64,000 bases of DNA from Micromonospora sp. MH99. Its GTDB lineage: Bacteria; Actinomycetota; Actinomycetes; Mycobacteriales; Micromonosporaceae. Shown piece after piece: positions 24,302 to 32,527 of the stretch (position 1 is its first letter; every line of letters begins with the position of its first letter). The position numbers and the translations under genes are program-made. The notes below the pieces were generated by a model that saw nothing but the letters and a program-made list of their open reading frames with translations, searched no databases and had not been told where the DNA came from. The stretch covers positions 19,965-83,964 of the forward strand of contig NZ_MUZA01000026.1 of assembly GCF_021442385.1 (NCBI RefSeq), written 5' to 3'.

Positions 24302-24952
24302 TCAGCACTTCACGGCGGCGAGCACCCCGTGCCCGACCGGGAGCAGCGCGGGAATCCAGTGCTCCGACTCCCGGACCGCCTTGATCGTTTCGCGGACCGT
24401 CACCGTCTCCGCGTCCCGGGCGGCTGGGTCACCGATCCGACCGTGCGCGAGCATGCCGTTGAGCGCGAGCACGCCGCCCGGGCGCAGCAGTCGCAGCGCC
24501 GCCTCCACGCAGGCGTGGAAGCCGGTCGCCTCGGCGTCGACGAAGACCAGGTCGTACGCCCCGTCGGCGAGCCGCGGCAGCACGTCCAACGCGCGACCGG
24601 TGATGATCCGGGTGCGGCCGGCGGCGAAGCCCGCCTCGGTGAAGATCCGCCGGGCGATCCGCTGGTGCTCCACCTCCACGTCGATGGTGGTGAGCACTCC
24701 GTCGGCGCGCATGCCTCGCAGCAGCCAGACGCCGCTCACGCCCGTGCCGGTGCCGATCTCCACCACCGCGCGGGCGTTGCCGGCCGCGGCCAGCAGCCGC
24801 AGCGCCGCCCCCGCTCCGGGGGTGACCGCGTCGAGGCCCACCTCGTGGGCCAGGCTGCGGGCGGTCCGTAGGACGAGATCCTCGGTCACGTACGACTCGG
24901 CGAACTGCTGAGCCTGGGTCGTCGAACTGCCGGAACCGGCGACCGTGGCGAT
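24302..24952 (-). CDS. SAM-dependent O-methyltransferase, Rv1220c-like, apparent ATC start
   Basis: A ~216-residue class I methyltransferase of the catechol-O-methyltransferase-like group: VVEIGTGTGVSGVWLL (SAM motif I), TTIDVEVEHQRIAR (motif II) and DLVFVDAEATGFHACVEAA. It corresponds to Rv1220c, which neighbours sigE-htrA-tatB in mycobacteria; its substrate is unknown. The start is unusual. GGAGG (24959-24963) is followed six bases later by ATC in frame, and no ATG, GTG or TTG lies between it and the conserved N-terminal helix. The first ordinary start, GTG at 24889, would remove that helix. It is divergent from the htrA-like gene. Confidence 0.88.
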   Translation of the reverse strand: MATVAGSGSSTTQAQQFAESYVTEDLVLRTARSLAHEVGLDAVTPGAGAALRLLAAAGNARAVVEIGTGTGVSGVWLLRGMRADGVLTTIDVEVEHQRIARRIFTEAGFAAGRTRIITGRALDVLPRLADGAYDLVFVDAEATGFHACVEAALRLLRPGGVLALNGMLAHGRIGDPAARDAETVTVRETIKAVRESEHWIPALLPVGHGVLAAVKC

Positions 24953-25183
24953 GGGGCACCTCCGGGCGGTGCGTGGTGCGGGGGCGGGTTGGCACTGTGA
25001 GCGTAGAGGCGACCCGACCGAGGCGCAGCCGCGCCTCCGTCCCCTCGCGATCGCCGGGGGCAACCGCTGACTCCACCGCGCGCATCCGTGCAATCCTGGA
25101 AGCGGTATTCCGTCAGCCTCGACCGCGCCGAACCGTGGCCGGGCGACGCCGCGGGATCCGGGGACGGACTGGGAGGCACCGAC

Positions 25184-26515
25184 GTGACCGACGGCTGGGA
25201 TTGGCGCCGGGGCGGTGAGACTCCGGCTCCGGCGAACCCGCCCGGGGCAGGGACCCCGCCGGCGGGAGCGCCGACCACGCCGGGGAGCGGCACCGCGCCT
25301 GCGGCTGCGGCCGGTGCGTCGCCCTGGTGGTCCGACGCGCTCGGTGATCCGTGGCGTGATCCGGCGACGCCCGCCGCGGTGGTGGTGCCGGGGGTGGTGG
25401 CGGCCGGCACCGAGCCCGAACCGGTCACCGACCCGGACGCGCCGGGTCGACCGACGCTGCGTCACCTGCTGCTCATACCGGTGATCACCGCGCTGCTGGC
25501 GGGCACCCTCGGTGGCGCGCTGGGCTACGCGTTCGCGGTCCGTGGTGGCGCCGCCGGCACGGTGCTCGGCGCGCAGGCCGCGGAGCCGCCCGTGCTGGCC
25601 CAGCGCAAGCCGGAGTCTCTGGCCGGAGTCGCCGAACGTGTCCTGCCCAGCGTGGTCACCGTCCGGGTGAGCAGCTTGGGCGGGACCAGCGAGGGCTCCG
25701 GCTTCATCGCCAGCGCCGACGGTCATGTGATCACCAACGACCACGTGGTGGCCGGCAGCAGCGGCAAGGCCTCGGTGATCTTCAACGACGGCACCTCCGC
25801 CCCGGCGACGGTCGTCGGTCAGGACCCGGAGTCCGACATCGCGGTGATCAAGGTGAACCGGACAGGGCTGCGACCGGTGGAGTTCGGTGACTCCGACGCG
25901 CTGGCCGTCGGCGACCCGGTGCTCGCCATCGGCTCGCCCCTGTCGCTGGCCAACACGGTCACCGCCGGCATCGTGAGCGCCCTGGACCGGACGATGCAGG
26001 CCGGTGAGCCGGGTGGCCCGGTGCGCTACTACGCGGCGATCCAGACCGACGCCGCGGTCAACCACGGCAACTCCGGCGGCCCGCTTGTCGACGGCGCCGG
26101 GCGGGTGGTCGGGGTCAACTCCACGATCAAGTCGCTGGTGGCCGAGGGCCAGGAGGCCGGCAACATCGGGCTCGCCTTCGCCATCCCGATCAACCAGGCC
26201 AAGCGGGTCACCCAGGACATCATCGGCACCGGCAAGGCCCGGCGTACGGTCATCGGCGCCCAGGTGGGTGGCCCCGGGGCGGGTGCCAACGGCGGCGTAC
26301 GGCTGGCCGCCGTGGAGCCCTCCGGGCCGGCGGCCGGTGCCGGGCTGAAGGTCGGCGACGTGATCCTGAAGCTCAACGGCCGGCCGATGACCGAGCCGAC
26401 CGACCTGATCGCCCTGGTCCGCAAGTTCGCTCCGGGTTCGGTGGTGACTGTCGAGTTCCGGCGGGGGGCCGCTCGGCAGAACACGTCGGTGACCCTCGCC
26501 GCGGATGCCAAGTGA
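25184..26515 (+). CDS. HtrA/DegP-like membrane-anchored serine protease with PDZ domain
   Basis: A 443-residue protein: a cytosolic Pro/Ala-rich segment (about 1-90), one membrane helix (about 94-118), a trypsin-like domain with catalytic His (ITNDHVVAG), Asp (ESDIAVIK) and Ser (NHGNSGGPL), then a C-terminal PDZ domain (AVEPSGPAAGAGLKVGDVIL). HtrA proteases act outside the membrane on misfolded or regulatory proteins. The mycobacterial counterpart Rv1223 sits next to sigE-rseA, which are absent here. GGGAGG 8 bases before the GTG supports the start. It is followed by tatB from a separate promoter. Confidence 0.94.
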   Translation: MTDGWDWRRGGETPAPANPPGAGTPPAGAPTTPGSGTAPAAAAGASPWWSDALGDPWRDPATPAAVVVPGVVAAGTEPEPVTDPDAPGRPTLRHLLLIPVITALLAGTLGGALGYAFAVRGGAAGTVLGAQAAEPPVLAQRKPESLAGVAERVLPSVVTVRVSSLGGTSEGSGFIASADGHVITNDHVVAGSSGKASVIFNDGTSAPATVVGQDPESDIAVIKVNRTGLRPVEFGDSDALAVGDPVLAIGSPLSLANTVTAGIVSALDRTMQAGEPGGPVRYYAAIQTDAAVNHGNSGGPLVDGAGRVVGVNSTIKSLVAEGQEAGNIGLAFAIPINQAKRVTQDIIGTGKARRTVIGAQVGGPGAGANGGVRLAAVEPSGPAAGAGLKVGDVILKLNGRPMTEPTDLIALVRKFAPGSVVTVEFRRGAARQNTSVTLAADAK

Positions 26516-26555
26516 ACAGCGGGTCACCCCCTGCCGGAAAGCCGTCCGACGTGCG

Positions 26556-26561
26556 TAGTCT
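26556..26561 (+). promoter_or_regulatory. -10 hexamer TAGTCT upstream of tatB
   Basis: TAGTCT would give a ~24-base leader carrying the GAGAGGAGG ribosome-binding site of tatB. Confidence 0.5.
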
Positions 26562-26591
26562 TGCTGCTGACGCCGAGAGGAGGCCCACGGG

Positions 26592-27014
26592 ATGTTCGAG
26601 AACCTGAACATGTGGGAAGTCGGGGCGCTGCTGCTCCTGGCGCTGTTGATCTTTGGTGACCGGCTGCCCGCCGTGATCAACGACGGCCTGCGGATGGTGC
26701 GCAATCTGCGCAACATGGCCCGCAACGCCACCGGCGACCTCAGTCGCGAGCTGGGCACCGACATCCAGCTCGAGGATCTGCACCCGAAGGCCTTCATCCG
26801 CAAGCACCTCCTCAGCGAGGAGGACGAGGCGGCGATCCGCAAGCCCATGCAGGGCGTCTACGACAACCTGCGCGCGGACGTCAGCGGCGTGCACAACGAG
26901 CTGAAGGACGTGGCCAACGCCGTGGACCCCCGCGCGAACGGCTCCCGGCCCGGCACCGCCACCGGCGCCTCGCCGGCACCGGCTCCCCGGCCCAGCTACG
27001 ACGACGCCACCTGA
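26592..27014 (+). CDS. tatB: Sec-independent translocase protein TatB
   Basis: A 140-residue TatA/B-family protein: a short periplasmic start (MFENLNMWEVG), one membrane helix to about residue 22, the hinge FGDRLP, an amphipathic helix (INDGLRMVRNLRNMARNAT) and a long charged region to about 115, then a Pro-rich tail. The length and extended cytosolic helix favour TatB over TatA. With TatC it forms the receptor for twin-arginine substrates; the DUF1501 protein in this window is one candidate client. It follows the htrA-like gene as in mycobacteria (Rv1224). Confidence 0.9.
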   Translation: MFENLNMWEVGALLLLALLIFGDRLPAVINDGLRMVRNLRNMARNATGDLSRELGTDIQLEDLHPKAFIRKHLLSEEDEAAIRKPMQGVYDNLRADVSGVHNELKDVANAVDPRANGSRPGTATGASPAPAPRPSYDDAT

Positions 27015-27036
27015 CTCGTACGGCACAACGACGAAA

Positions 27037-27070
27037 ACGCCCCGCAGGCCCGAGTGGGCCGGCGGGGCGT
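27037..27070. terminator. Bidirectional hairpin terminator, tatB/mrp
   Basis: ACGCCCCGC (27037-27045) pairs with GCGGGGCGT (27062-27070), and an inner AGGCCC/GGGCC extends it. The AAAA at 27034-27037 gives a T run for the minus-strand mrp transcript. Confidence 0.85.
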
Positions 27071-27084
27071 CGTCGATCGGGAGG

Positions 27085-28233
27085 TCAGCGCCCGGCCGGC
27101 TTGAGGCCGAGCGGCTTGCCGAGCAGCGACTCGCGGCGCAGCGCGAGCCGGTCGGCGATCGTGCCGAGCGCCTGCGCGGCCGGGGACTCCGGCTCGGCCA
27201 GCACGATCGGGTTGCCGGCGTCGCCGGCCTCGCGGACCCGGGTGTCCAGCGGGATCTGGCCGAGCAGCGGCACCTGGGCGCCGATGGTCCGGCTCAGCGA
27301 CTCGGCGACAGCAGTGCCACCGCCGGCGCCGAAGACCTCCATCCGGGAGCCGTCCGGCAGCTCCAGCCAGGACATGTTCTCGATGACGCCGACCACCCGC
27401 TGGTGGGTCTGCAGGGCGATCGCACCAGCCCGCTCGGCCACCTCGGCGGCGGCGGTCTGCGGGGTGGTCACGATCAGGATCTCCGAGTTGGGCAGCAACT
27501 GGGCCAGCGAGATGGCCACGTCGCCGGTGCCCGGGGGCAGGTCGAGCAGGAGCACGTCCAGGTCGCCCCAGTAGACGTCGGCCAGGAACTGCTGCAACGC
27601 CCGGTGCAGCATCGGGCCGCGCCACACCACCGCCGCGTTGCCCGAGGTGAACATGCCGATCGAGATGACCTTCACGCCGTGCGACTGCGGCGGCATGATC
27701 ATGTCTTCGACGCGGGTCGGTCGGCCGTCCGCGCCGAGCATCCGGGGCACCGAGTGGCCGTAGATGTCGGCGTCGACCACGCCCACGGAGAGCCCACGGG
27801 CGGCGAGCGCCGCCGCCAGGTTGACAGTCACGCTGGACTTGCCGACACCACCCTTGCCGCTGGCCACCGCGTACACCCGGGTGCGGGAGCCGGGCTGGGC
27901 GAACGGGATGACCGGCTCCTCGCTGGCGCCGCCGCCGCGCAGCTGCGACTGCAGCGACTGCCGCTGCTCGGGGCTCATCACACCGAAGTCGATCTCCACG
28001 CCGGTCACGCTGGGCACCGCCGCGACGGCAGCGGTGATGTCCGTGCGCAGCTTGTCCTTGAGCGGGCAGCCGGCGACGGTGAGCAGCAGCTCGACCCGTA
28101 CGACGCCGTCGGCGCCGATCGTGGCGGAGCGGACCATGCCCAGCTCGGTGATGGGCCGGCGGATCTCCGGGTCGTTGACGGTGGCCAGGGCGGCCTGGAT
28201 CGCGTCCTCGACGGTGCTCACGGGTGCTGACAT
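27085..28233 (-). CDS. mrp: Mrp/NBP35-type Fe-S carrier ATPase (ApbC-like)
   Basis: A 382-residue protein: an N-terminal DUF59 (MIP18-like) domain with Cys56 in TVAGCPLKD, then a MinD/ParA-type P-loop ATPase with deviant Walker A GKGGVGKS at 126-133 and the switch motif LLLDLPPGTGD. Mrp proteins bind and transfer Fe-S clusters to apoproteins. The CxxC normally found after ENMS in the second half is replaced (ENMSWLELPDGSRMEVFG), as I recall in mycobacterial Mrp too, so cluster binding may depend on other residues. TAGCAT 7 bases before the ATG suggests a leaderless mRNA. Confidence 0.93.
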   Translation of the reverse strand: MSAPVSTVEDAIQAALATVNDPEIRRPITELGMVRSATIGADGVVRVELLLTVAGCPLKDKLRTDITAAVAAVPSVTGVEIDFGVMSPEQRQSLQSQLRGGGASEEPVIPFAQPGSRTRVYAVASGKGGVGKSSVTVNLAAALAARGLSVGVVDADIYGHSVPRMLGADGRPTRVEDMIMPPQSHGVKVISIGMFTSGNAAVVWRGPMLHRALQQFLADVYWGDLDVLLLDLPPGTGDVAISLAQLLPNSEILIVTTPQTAAAEVAERAGAIALQTHQRVVGVIENMSWLELPDGSRMEVFGAGGGTAVAESLSRTIGAQVPLLGQIPLDTRVREAGDAGNPIVLAEPESPAAQALGTIADRLALRRESLLGKPLGLKPAGR

Positions 28234-28240
28234 GCCCGCA

Positions 28241-28246
28241 ATGCTA
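28241..28246 (-). promoter_or_regulatory. -10 hexamer TAGCAT, leaderless start of mrp
   Basis: On the minus strand TAGCAT ends 7 bases before the mrp ATG. It implies mrp can be transcribed apart from the upstream DUF1003 gene. Confidence 0.55.
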
Positions 28247-28320
28247 CGTCGCGGGGCATCCGCTCCGACCGCTGGCCGACGGTGGTGTGAGCCATACGAT
28301 TACCGAACCCGACCCGCTGA

Positions 28321-28947
28321 TCAGCGGTCGGGCCGGGCGTCGCGGGCGAAGTCGCCGTCCAGGTCGTCGCGGGGCTCGTCCAGACCCAGGCCGTCGGTCG
28401 CCCGCTGCGCGCGCCGCTCCTGCTGGCTGTCCTTCTCCTGCTGCCGGCGCTCCAGGCGTTGCCGGCGCTGCCCCGCCTCATCCAGCTCCTCGGCCAGCCG
28501 GGTCAGCTCCGAACGCAGGAAGTCGCGGGTGGCCACCTCGCCGAGCGCGATCCGCAGCGCGGCGATCTCCCGTGCCAGGTACTCGGTGTCCGCCTTCTGG
28601 GCGGTGGCCCGCCGCCGGTCCTCCTCCAGCGCCAAGCGGTCCCGGTCGGCCTGCCGGTTCTGGGCCAGCAGGATCAGCGGTGCGGCGTAGCTGGCCTGCA
28701 ACGACAACACCAGCGTGAGGAACGTGAAGGTGTACGGGTCGAAGCGCAGCTCGGCCGGGGCGAGGGTGTTCCAGCCGAACCAGATCGCGATCACCACTGT
28801 CATGACGACGATGAAGTTCGCGGTGCCCATGCCCCGGGCGATGCCCTCCGACCAGCGACCGAACGCCTCCGCGTCGAACCGGGGGAGTTTGATGCCCCGG
28901 GGCTCGCGGGGCTGGTCGAGCCGCTCCGTACGCCGCTGCTCAGCCAC
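28321..28947 (-). CDS. DUF1003 integral membrane protein
   Basis: A 208-residue protein with two central membrane helices (about 43-62 and 72-95; FIVVMTVVIAIWFGWNTLAP and FTFLTLVLSLQASYAAPLILL) and the DUF1003 core FDPYTFTFLTLVLS. A long charged coiled coil follows (about 95-175), ending in an acidic/Arg tail. The function is unknown; the coiled coil suggests it links the membrane to a cytosolic partner. Its GTG overlaps the 3' end of the MgtE-N/CBS gene by 8 bases, and the pair is conserved in actinobacteria, so the two probably work together in ion or magnesium homeostasis (inference). Confidence 0.9.
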   Translation of the reverse strand: MAEQRRTERLDQPREPRGIKLPRFDAEAFGRWSEGIARGMGTANFIVVMTVVIAIWFGWNTLAPAELRFDPYTFTFLTLVLSLQASYAAPLILLAQNRQADRDRLALEEDRRRATAQKADTEYLAREIAALRIALGEVATRDFLRSELTRLAEELDEAGQRRQRLERRQQEKDSQQERRAQRATDGLGLDEPRDDLDGDFARDARPDR

Positions 28948-30232
28948 CGTCGCCGTCCAGCACCGCGTCGGAGGTGCCCGGGGCGGCCAGGGCGTCCCGG
29001 TCGCGCCAGTCCCGAGGCAGCGAGTGGTCCAGTACGTCGTCGACGGTCACGGCGCCGACCAGCCGGTTGCTCCGGTCGATCACCGGCATGGCGACGAGGT
29101 CGTAGGTGGCCATCCGGCGGGTGATCTCCGGCAGTGGGGTGGTGGGACGCAGCGGGTCGATGTCGTTGACCACCACCTTGCCCAGCAGGTCGGCCGGCGG
29201 TTCACGCAGCAACGCCTGGAAGTGCACCATGCCCAGGTAGCGGCCGGTCGGGGTGTTCTGCGGGGCCCGGGTCACGAAGACCTGGGCGGCGATGGCGGGG
29301 GAGAGCTGCGGCTCCCGGATCCGCGCCAGCGCCTCGGCGACCGTGGCGTCCGGCGGCAGGATGACCGGCTCCGAGGTCATCACGCTGCCCGCCGTGCCCG
29401 GGGTGTACTTGAGCAGCTGCCGGACCGGGTCGGCCTCGTCCGGCTCCATCAGGTCCAGCAGCACATCCTGCTCCGGTGGGGGCAGCTCGTTGAGCAGGTC
29501 CGCCGCGTCGTCCGGGTCCATCTCCTCCAGCACGTCCGCGGCCCGTTCCCGGTCCAGCGCGGCGAGGATCTCCACCTGGTCGTGCTCCGGCAGCTCGCTG
29601 AGCACGTCGGCCAGCCGCTCGTCGTTCAACGCCGCCGCGACCTCGTTGCGCCGAGCGTCGGGCAGGTCCTGCAGCGCGTTGGCCAGGTCAGCCGGGCGCA
29701 TGTCCTCCAGGACGGCGAGCAGGTTCGCAGTACCCCGGTTGTCGGCGATGCCGCTGAGCCCGCGTACCCGGTCCCAGTCGACCTGGTGCAGGTGGCCGCG
29801 GCGGCTGAGCCGGCCGGTCTGCTCGCGGACCGCGACCCGGCTGAGCGACCATTCGCCGCCGCGCGTGCACTCCATCGCGACGTCCACCACCGCGCCGGGC
29901 TGGCCGCCCGGTTCGAGCTGTACGCGCCGGTCCAGCAGCTCCTGGAGCACCAGCAGCTCGTTCGGGCGCTTCTCGAAGCGTCGCAGGTTGAGGGTGCCGG
30001 AGCCGAGGACCACCGCGTCCGCGTCGATCGAGGTGATGCGGTTGATGGACAGGAAGATCCGTCGGCGCATCGGCATCTCGGCGACGAGACCCACCACCTC
30101 GGGGGGTCGCTTGGTCGCCCGCAGCCGTGCCACGGCGTCACGAACCCGCCCCACCTGGTCGCCGTTCGGATCGAAGACGGCGACTCCGGCGAGGCGGGCG
30201 ATGTAGACCCGGGTCGGCGTGCTCACGGGCAC
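28940..30232 (-). CDS. Soluble MgtE-N/CBS-domain protein with PRC-barrel-like N-terminus
   Basis: A 430-residue cytosolic protein. An N-terminal PRC-barrel-like half (about 8-100; GVAVFDPNGDQVGRVRDAV) is followed by an MgtE_N superhelix (about 165-285) with repeated LPDARRNEVAAAL and LPEHDQVEIL motifs and many Glu/Asp residues, then a CBS pair (about 295-420). There are no membrane helices, so it is not the transporter. In MgtE these domains sense cytosolic Mg2+. Here they are probably a separate sensor acting with the DUF1003 membrane protein encoded by the overlapping next gene. GTG at 30226 is an alternative start. Confidence 0.9.
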   Translation of the reverse strand: MPVSTPTRVYIARLAGVAVFDPNGDQVGRVRDAVARLRATKRPPEVVGLVAEMPMRRRIFLSINRITSIDADAVVLGSGTLNLRRFEKRPNELLVLQELLDRRVQLEPGGQPGAVVDVAMECTRGGEWSLSRVAVREQTGRLSRRGHLHQVDWDRVRGLSGIADNRGTANLLAVLEDMRPADLANALQDLPDARRNEVAAALNDERLADVLSELPEHDQVEILAALDRERAADVLEEMDPDDAADLLNELPPPEQDVLLDLMEPDEADPVRQLLKYTPGTAGSVMTSEPVILPPDATVAEALARIREPQLSPAIAAQVFVTRAPQNTPTGRYLGMVHFQALLREPPADLLGKVVVNDIDPLRPTTPLPEITRRMATYDLVAMPVIDRSNRLVGAVTVDDVLDHSLPRDWRDRDALAAPGTSDAVLDGDGG

Positions 30233-30245
30233 CAGCCTAAGCGCC

Positions 30246-30251
30246 TAGTGT
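30246..30251 (+). promoter_or_regulatory. -10 hexamer TAGTGT, leaderless start of phzF-like gene
   Basis: TAGTGT ends 8 bases before the ATG. Confidence 0.5.
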
Positions 30252-30259
30252 TTATCAAC

Positions 30260-31135
30260 ATGTCGACCTTGGCCTACGAGATCGTTGACGTCTTCACCGA
30301 CCGCCCGTTCGCCGGCAACCCGCTGGCCGTGGTGTTCGGCGCGGAGGCGTTGGCCACCGAGCAGATGCAGGCGCTCGCGCTGGAGTTCAACCTCTCCGAG
30401 ACGGTGTTCGTGCTGCCGCCGACCCAGGTGGGGGCCACCTACCGGGCCCGCATCTTCACGCCGGCCGAGGAGTTGCCGTTCGCCGGGCACCCGAGTGTCG
30501 GCGCGGCGGTCACCGCGAGTCGGCGCGGGATGTTCGGTGTGGGGCAGGTCACCCAGGAGTGTGGCGCGGGTGTGCTGCCGATCGAGGTGACCGCGACCGG
30601 CGCGACGCTCACCGGAGGCAGCCCCACCCTCGGTCCCGAGCTGGATCCGGAGCCGTTGCTGGAGATCGCCGGGCTGGTCGCGGATGACCATGACCAGGCC
30701 GGACCCGCCCCTCGGGTGGCCGGCTGCGGGCTGGAGTTTCCCTACCTGCCGGTCCGTCCGGAAGCGGTGGCCAGGGCGCGGGTGAACCCGGCGGCGGCGG
30801 AACGGTACGGGGTGGCGCACGTCAGCGTCTTCTCCTGGGACGCCGGCACGCAAACCGCGCACGCCCGGGTCTTCGTGCCGGGGCTCGGCGTTCCGGAGGA
30901 CCCGGCGACCGGCTCGGCGGCGCTCGGGCTCGGCGTCTGGCTGGTGGCGACCGGCCTGCTGCCGGGCGACGGCCTGGCGCACTACGCGGTGCGCCAGGGC
31001 ATCGAGATGAACCGTCCCTCCGCGCTGGCCTGCACGGTGACCGCGGCGAACGGTGTGGCAGTCGGCGCGACAGTCGCCGGTCAGGTGATGCCGGTGGCCC
31101 GGGGCGAGATCGCCGTGCCGCCGTTCGTGGGCTGA
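30260..31135 (+). CDS. PhzF family isomerase/epimerase
   Basis: A 291-residue two-lobe protein of the DAP-epimerase fold. The family opening is VDVFTDRPFAGNPLAVV, the catalytic Glu is in LSETVFVLP, and FAGHPSVGAA and PEDPATGSAA form the substrate-phosphate loops. PhzF of phenazine synthesis isomerises a cyclohexadiene; most actinobacterial paralogues have unknown substrates, and no phenazine gene is nearby. It lies between the divergent MgtE-N/CBS gene and a hypothetical gene 30 bases downstream. Confidence 0.9.
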   Translation: MSTLAYEIVDVFTDRPFAGNPLAVVFGAEALATEQMQALALEFNLSETVFVLPPTQVGATYRARIFTPAEELPFAGHPSVGAAVTASRRGMFGVGQVTQECGAGVLPIEVTATGATLTGGSPTLGPELDPEPLLEIAGLVADDHDQAGPAPRVAGCGLEFPYLPVRPEAVARARVNPAAAERYGVAHVSVFSWDAGTQTAHARVFVPGLGVPEDPATGSAALGLGVWLVATGLLPGDGLAHYAVRQGIEMNRPSALACTVTAANGVAVGATVAGQVMPVARGEIAVPPFVG

Positions 31136-31165
31136 GCGACGGTGCCGATGCGGGAGAATGCCTGT

Positions 31166-31678
31166 GTGACGGACGAGAATGCCTCCGCTGGCACGCCGCT
31201 GGTCGACGAGGCGATGAAGAAGGCCGCGGTGGCCTGGGTCAGCGTGTCCGGTGGCCCGGCGCTCGCGCTCTGGTGCGCGCCGCTGGAGGGTGCGCTCCTC
31301 GTGGTGAGTGGGCCGGGCGAGCAGGCCGCGCCGGGGCTGGCCGACGCGACCGAGGCGCAGGTCACCCTGCGCGGCGACCACGGAGGCCGGATCGTCACCT
31401 GGCCGGCCCGGGTGACCCGGCTGGCACCGGGCACCGACGAGTGGGACACCACCGCGCCGCTGGTGGCTGCCAAGCGCCTGAACGCGCCCGGCCCGACCGC
31501 CGATCTGGTGGCCCGCTGGGCCGCCGAGGGTTGCGCGGTGAACCGACTCGTCCCGGCCGGTGAGCCGCTGACCGGCGCCGGCCTGCCGTCCGACGCGCAG
31601 GCCGAGCAGCCTCGGGAGACTCCGGCGGTCCGCGCCACCCGCAAGCCGTTCCGCCTGCACCGGGTCCGCCGCCGCTGA
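31166..31678 (+). CDS. Conserved actinobacterial hypothetical protein
   Basis: A 170-residue protein, no signal or membrane segment. Its first ~130 residues look like a compact alpha/beta fold (VDEAMKKAAVAWVSV, ALWCAPLEGALLVVSGPGEQ, DEWDTTAPLVAAKRLNAPG), in style like a split-barrel FMN-binding protein but without its motifs. The C-terminus is very basic (RKPFRLHRVRRR), suggesting nucleic acid or membrane contact. I know of no function. GAGAAT eight bases before the GTG fits a leaderless start; an upstream GTG at 31142 is an alternative. Confidence 0.65.
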   Translation: MTDENASAGTPLVDEAMKKAAVAWVSVSGGPALALWCAPLEGALLVVSGPGEQAAPGLADATEAQVTLRGDHGGRIVTWPARVTRLAPGTDEWDTTAPLVAAKRLNAPGPTADLVARWAAEGCAVNRLVPAGEPLTGAGLPSDAQAEQPRETPAVRATRKPFRLHRVRRR

Positions 31679-31695
31679 CCACGGGCCCGGCTCGG

Positions 31696-32421
31696 TCAGG
31701 CCGCCGGACCGCCCGCGCCGACGGCAGCGACTCCGGCGACGGTGCCCACCAGGTCGAGCACCTCGCGCAGGGTGCCCAGCGTGCGGCCGCGCCACTCCCG
31801 GTCCGCGTTGAACACCATGTGCTCGGCCAGGTCGGGCGCGGCCAGCCGGACGGCGGTCATCCCGGCCCGTTCGGCGCCGGTCAACTCCTGGCTGCCGCCG
31901 TCGCCCACGTACAGGCACTCGTGCGGCGCGAGCCCGAGCCGACTACACGCGGTCAGGTAGAGCGCCGCGTCCGGCTTGCAGCGTCCGACCTGCACGGAGA
32001 AGACCCGCACGTCGAGCAGGGGCGCGATCGGGAGCTGCGGCAGGAACGCCGGCAGTTCGTGCGTACAGTCGCTGACCACGCCGGTGCGCAGGCCGCGCTG
32101 CCGCAGCGCCGCCAGCACGGGCACGGCGTCGGCCCGCAGCCGGGTGTCCGCGCGGACCGCGCGGTGCCGGGACGCCACCGCCGCCCGCAGCGCACTGTCA
32201 CTCGGGTGTACGCCCGCCTGGCCGCACACCCACCGCAGGGTCGCCTCGGCGTTGCCGAGCCGGCCGGTGGCCCGCTCGTAGTAGGTGCGATTGAGCACCT
32301 CGGTAAGCGTCTCGGTGGGGCAGCCGAGCAGTTCCGCGGTGCCGAGGTGCGCGGCGCCGCGCTGGACCGAACGGGTCAGCGTGCCGAAGAAGTCGAACAG
32401 CACCGCCTGGAAGTCGGGCAT
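31696..32421 (-). CDS. HAD superfamily hydrolase
   Basis: A 241-residue HAD protein: motif I VLFDFFGTL (nucleophile Asp10), a helical cap (about 18-85), motif II VVSDCTHEL and motif III/IV with KPDAALY and YVGDGGSQELTGAERAG. The +2 position after the nucleophile is Phe, not the general-acid Asp of most phosphatases. The same pattern occurs in haloacid-dehalogenase-like members, so the reaction could be dehalogenation or slow phosphatase activity; the substrate is unknown. GGAGG lies about 14 bases upstream of the ATG, a rather long spacing. Confidence 0.9.
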   Translation of the reverse strand: MPDFQAVLFDFFGTLTRSVQRGAAHLGTAELLGCPTETLTEVLNRTYYERATGRLGNAEATLRWVCGQAGVHPSDSALRAAVASRHRAVRADTRLRADAVPVLAALRQRGLRTGVVSDCTHELPAFLPQLPIAPLLDVRVFSVQVGRCKPDAALYLTACSRLGLAPHECLYVGDGGSQELTGAERAGMTAVRLAAPDLAEHMVFNADREWRGRTLGTLREVLDLVGTVAGVAAVGAGGPAA

Positions 32422-32527
32422 GGGGGAGCGCCTCCGCGCGGTCGAGGGTCGTCGGCGCGAACGCGCGTGATCGTAACGGAGTGCTGACGGTCCGTGTTGC
32501 CCGCGATTCGTGTGACCATTGCTTCCC

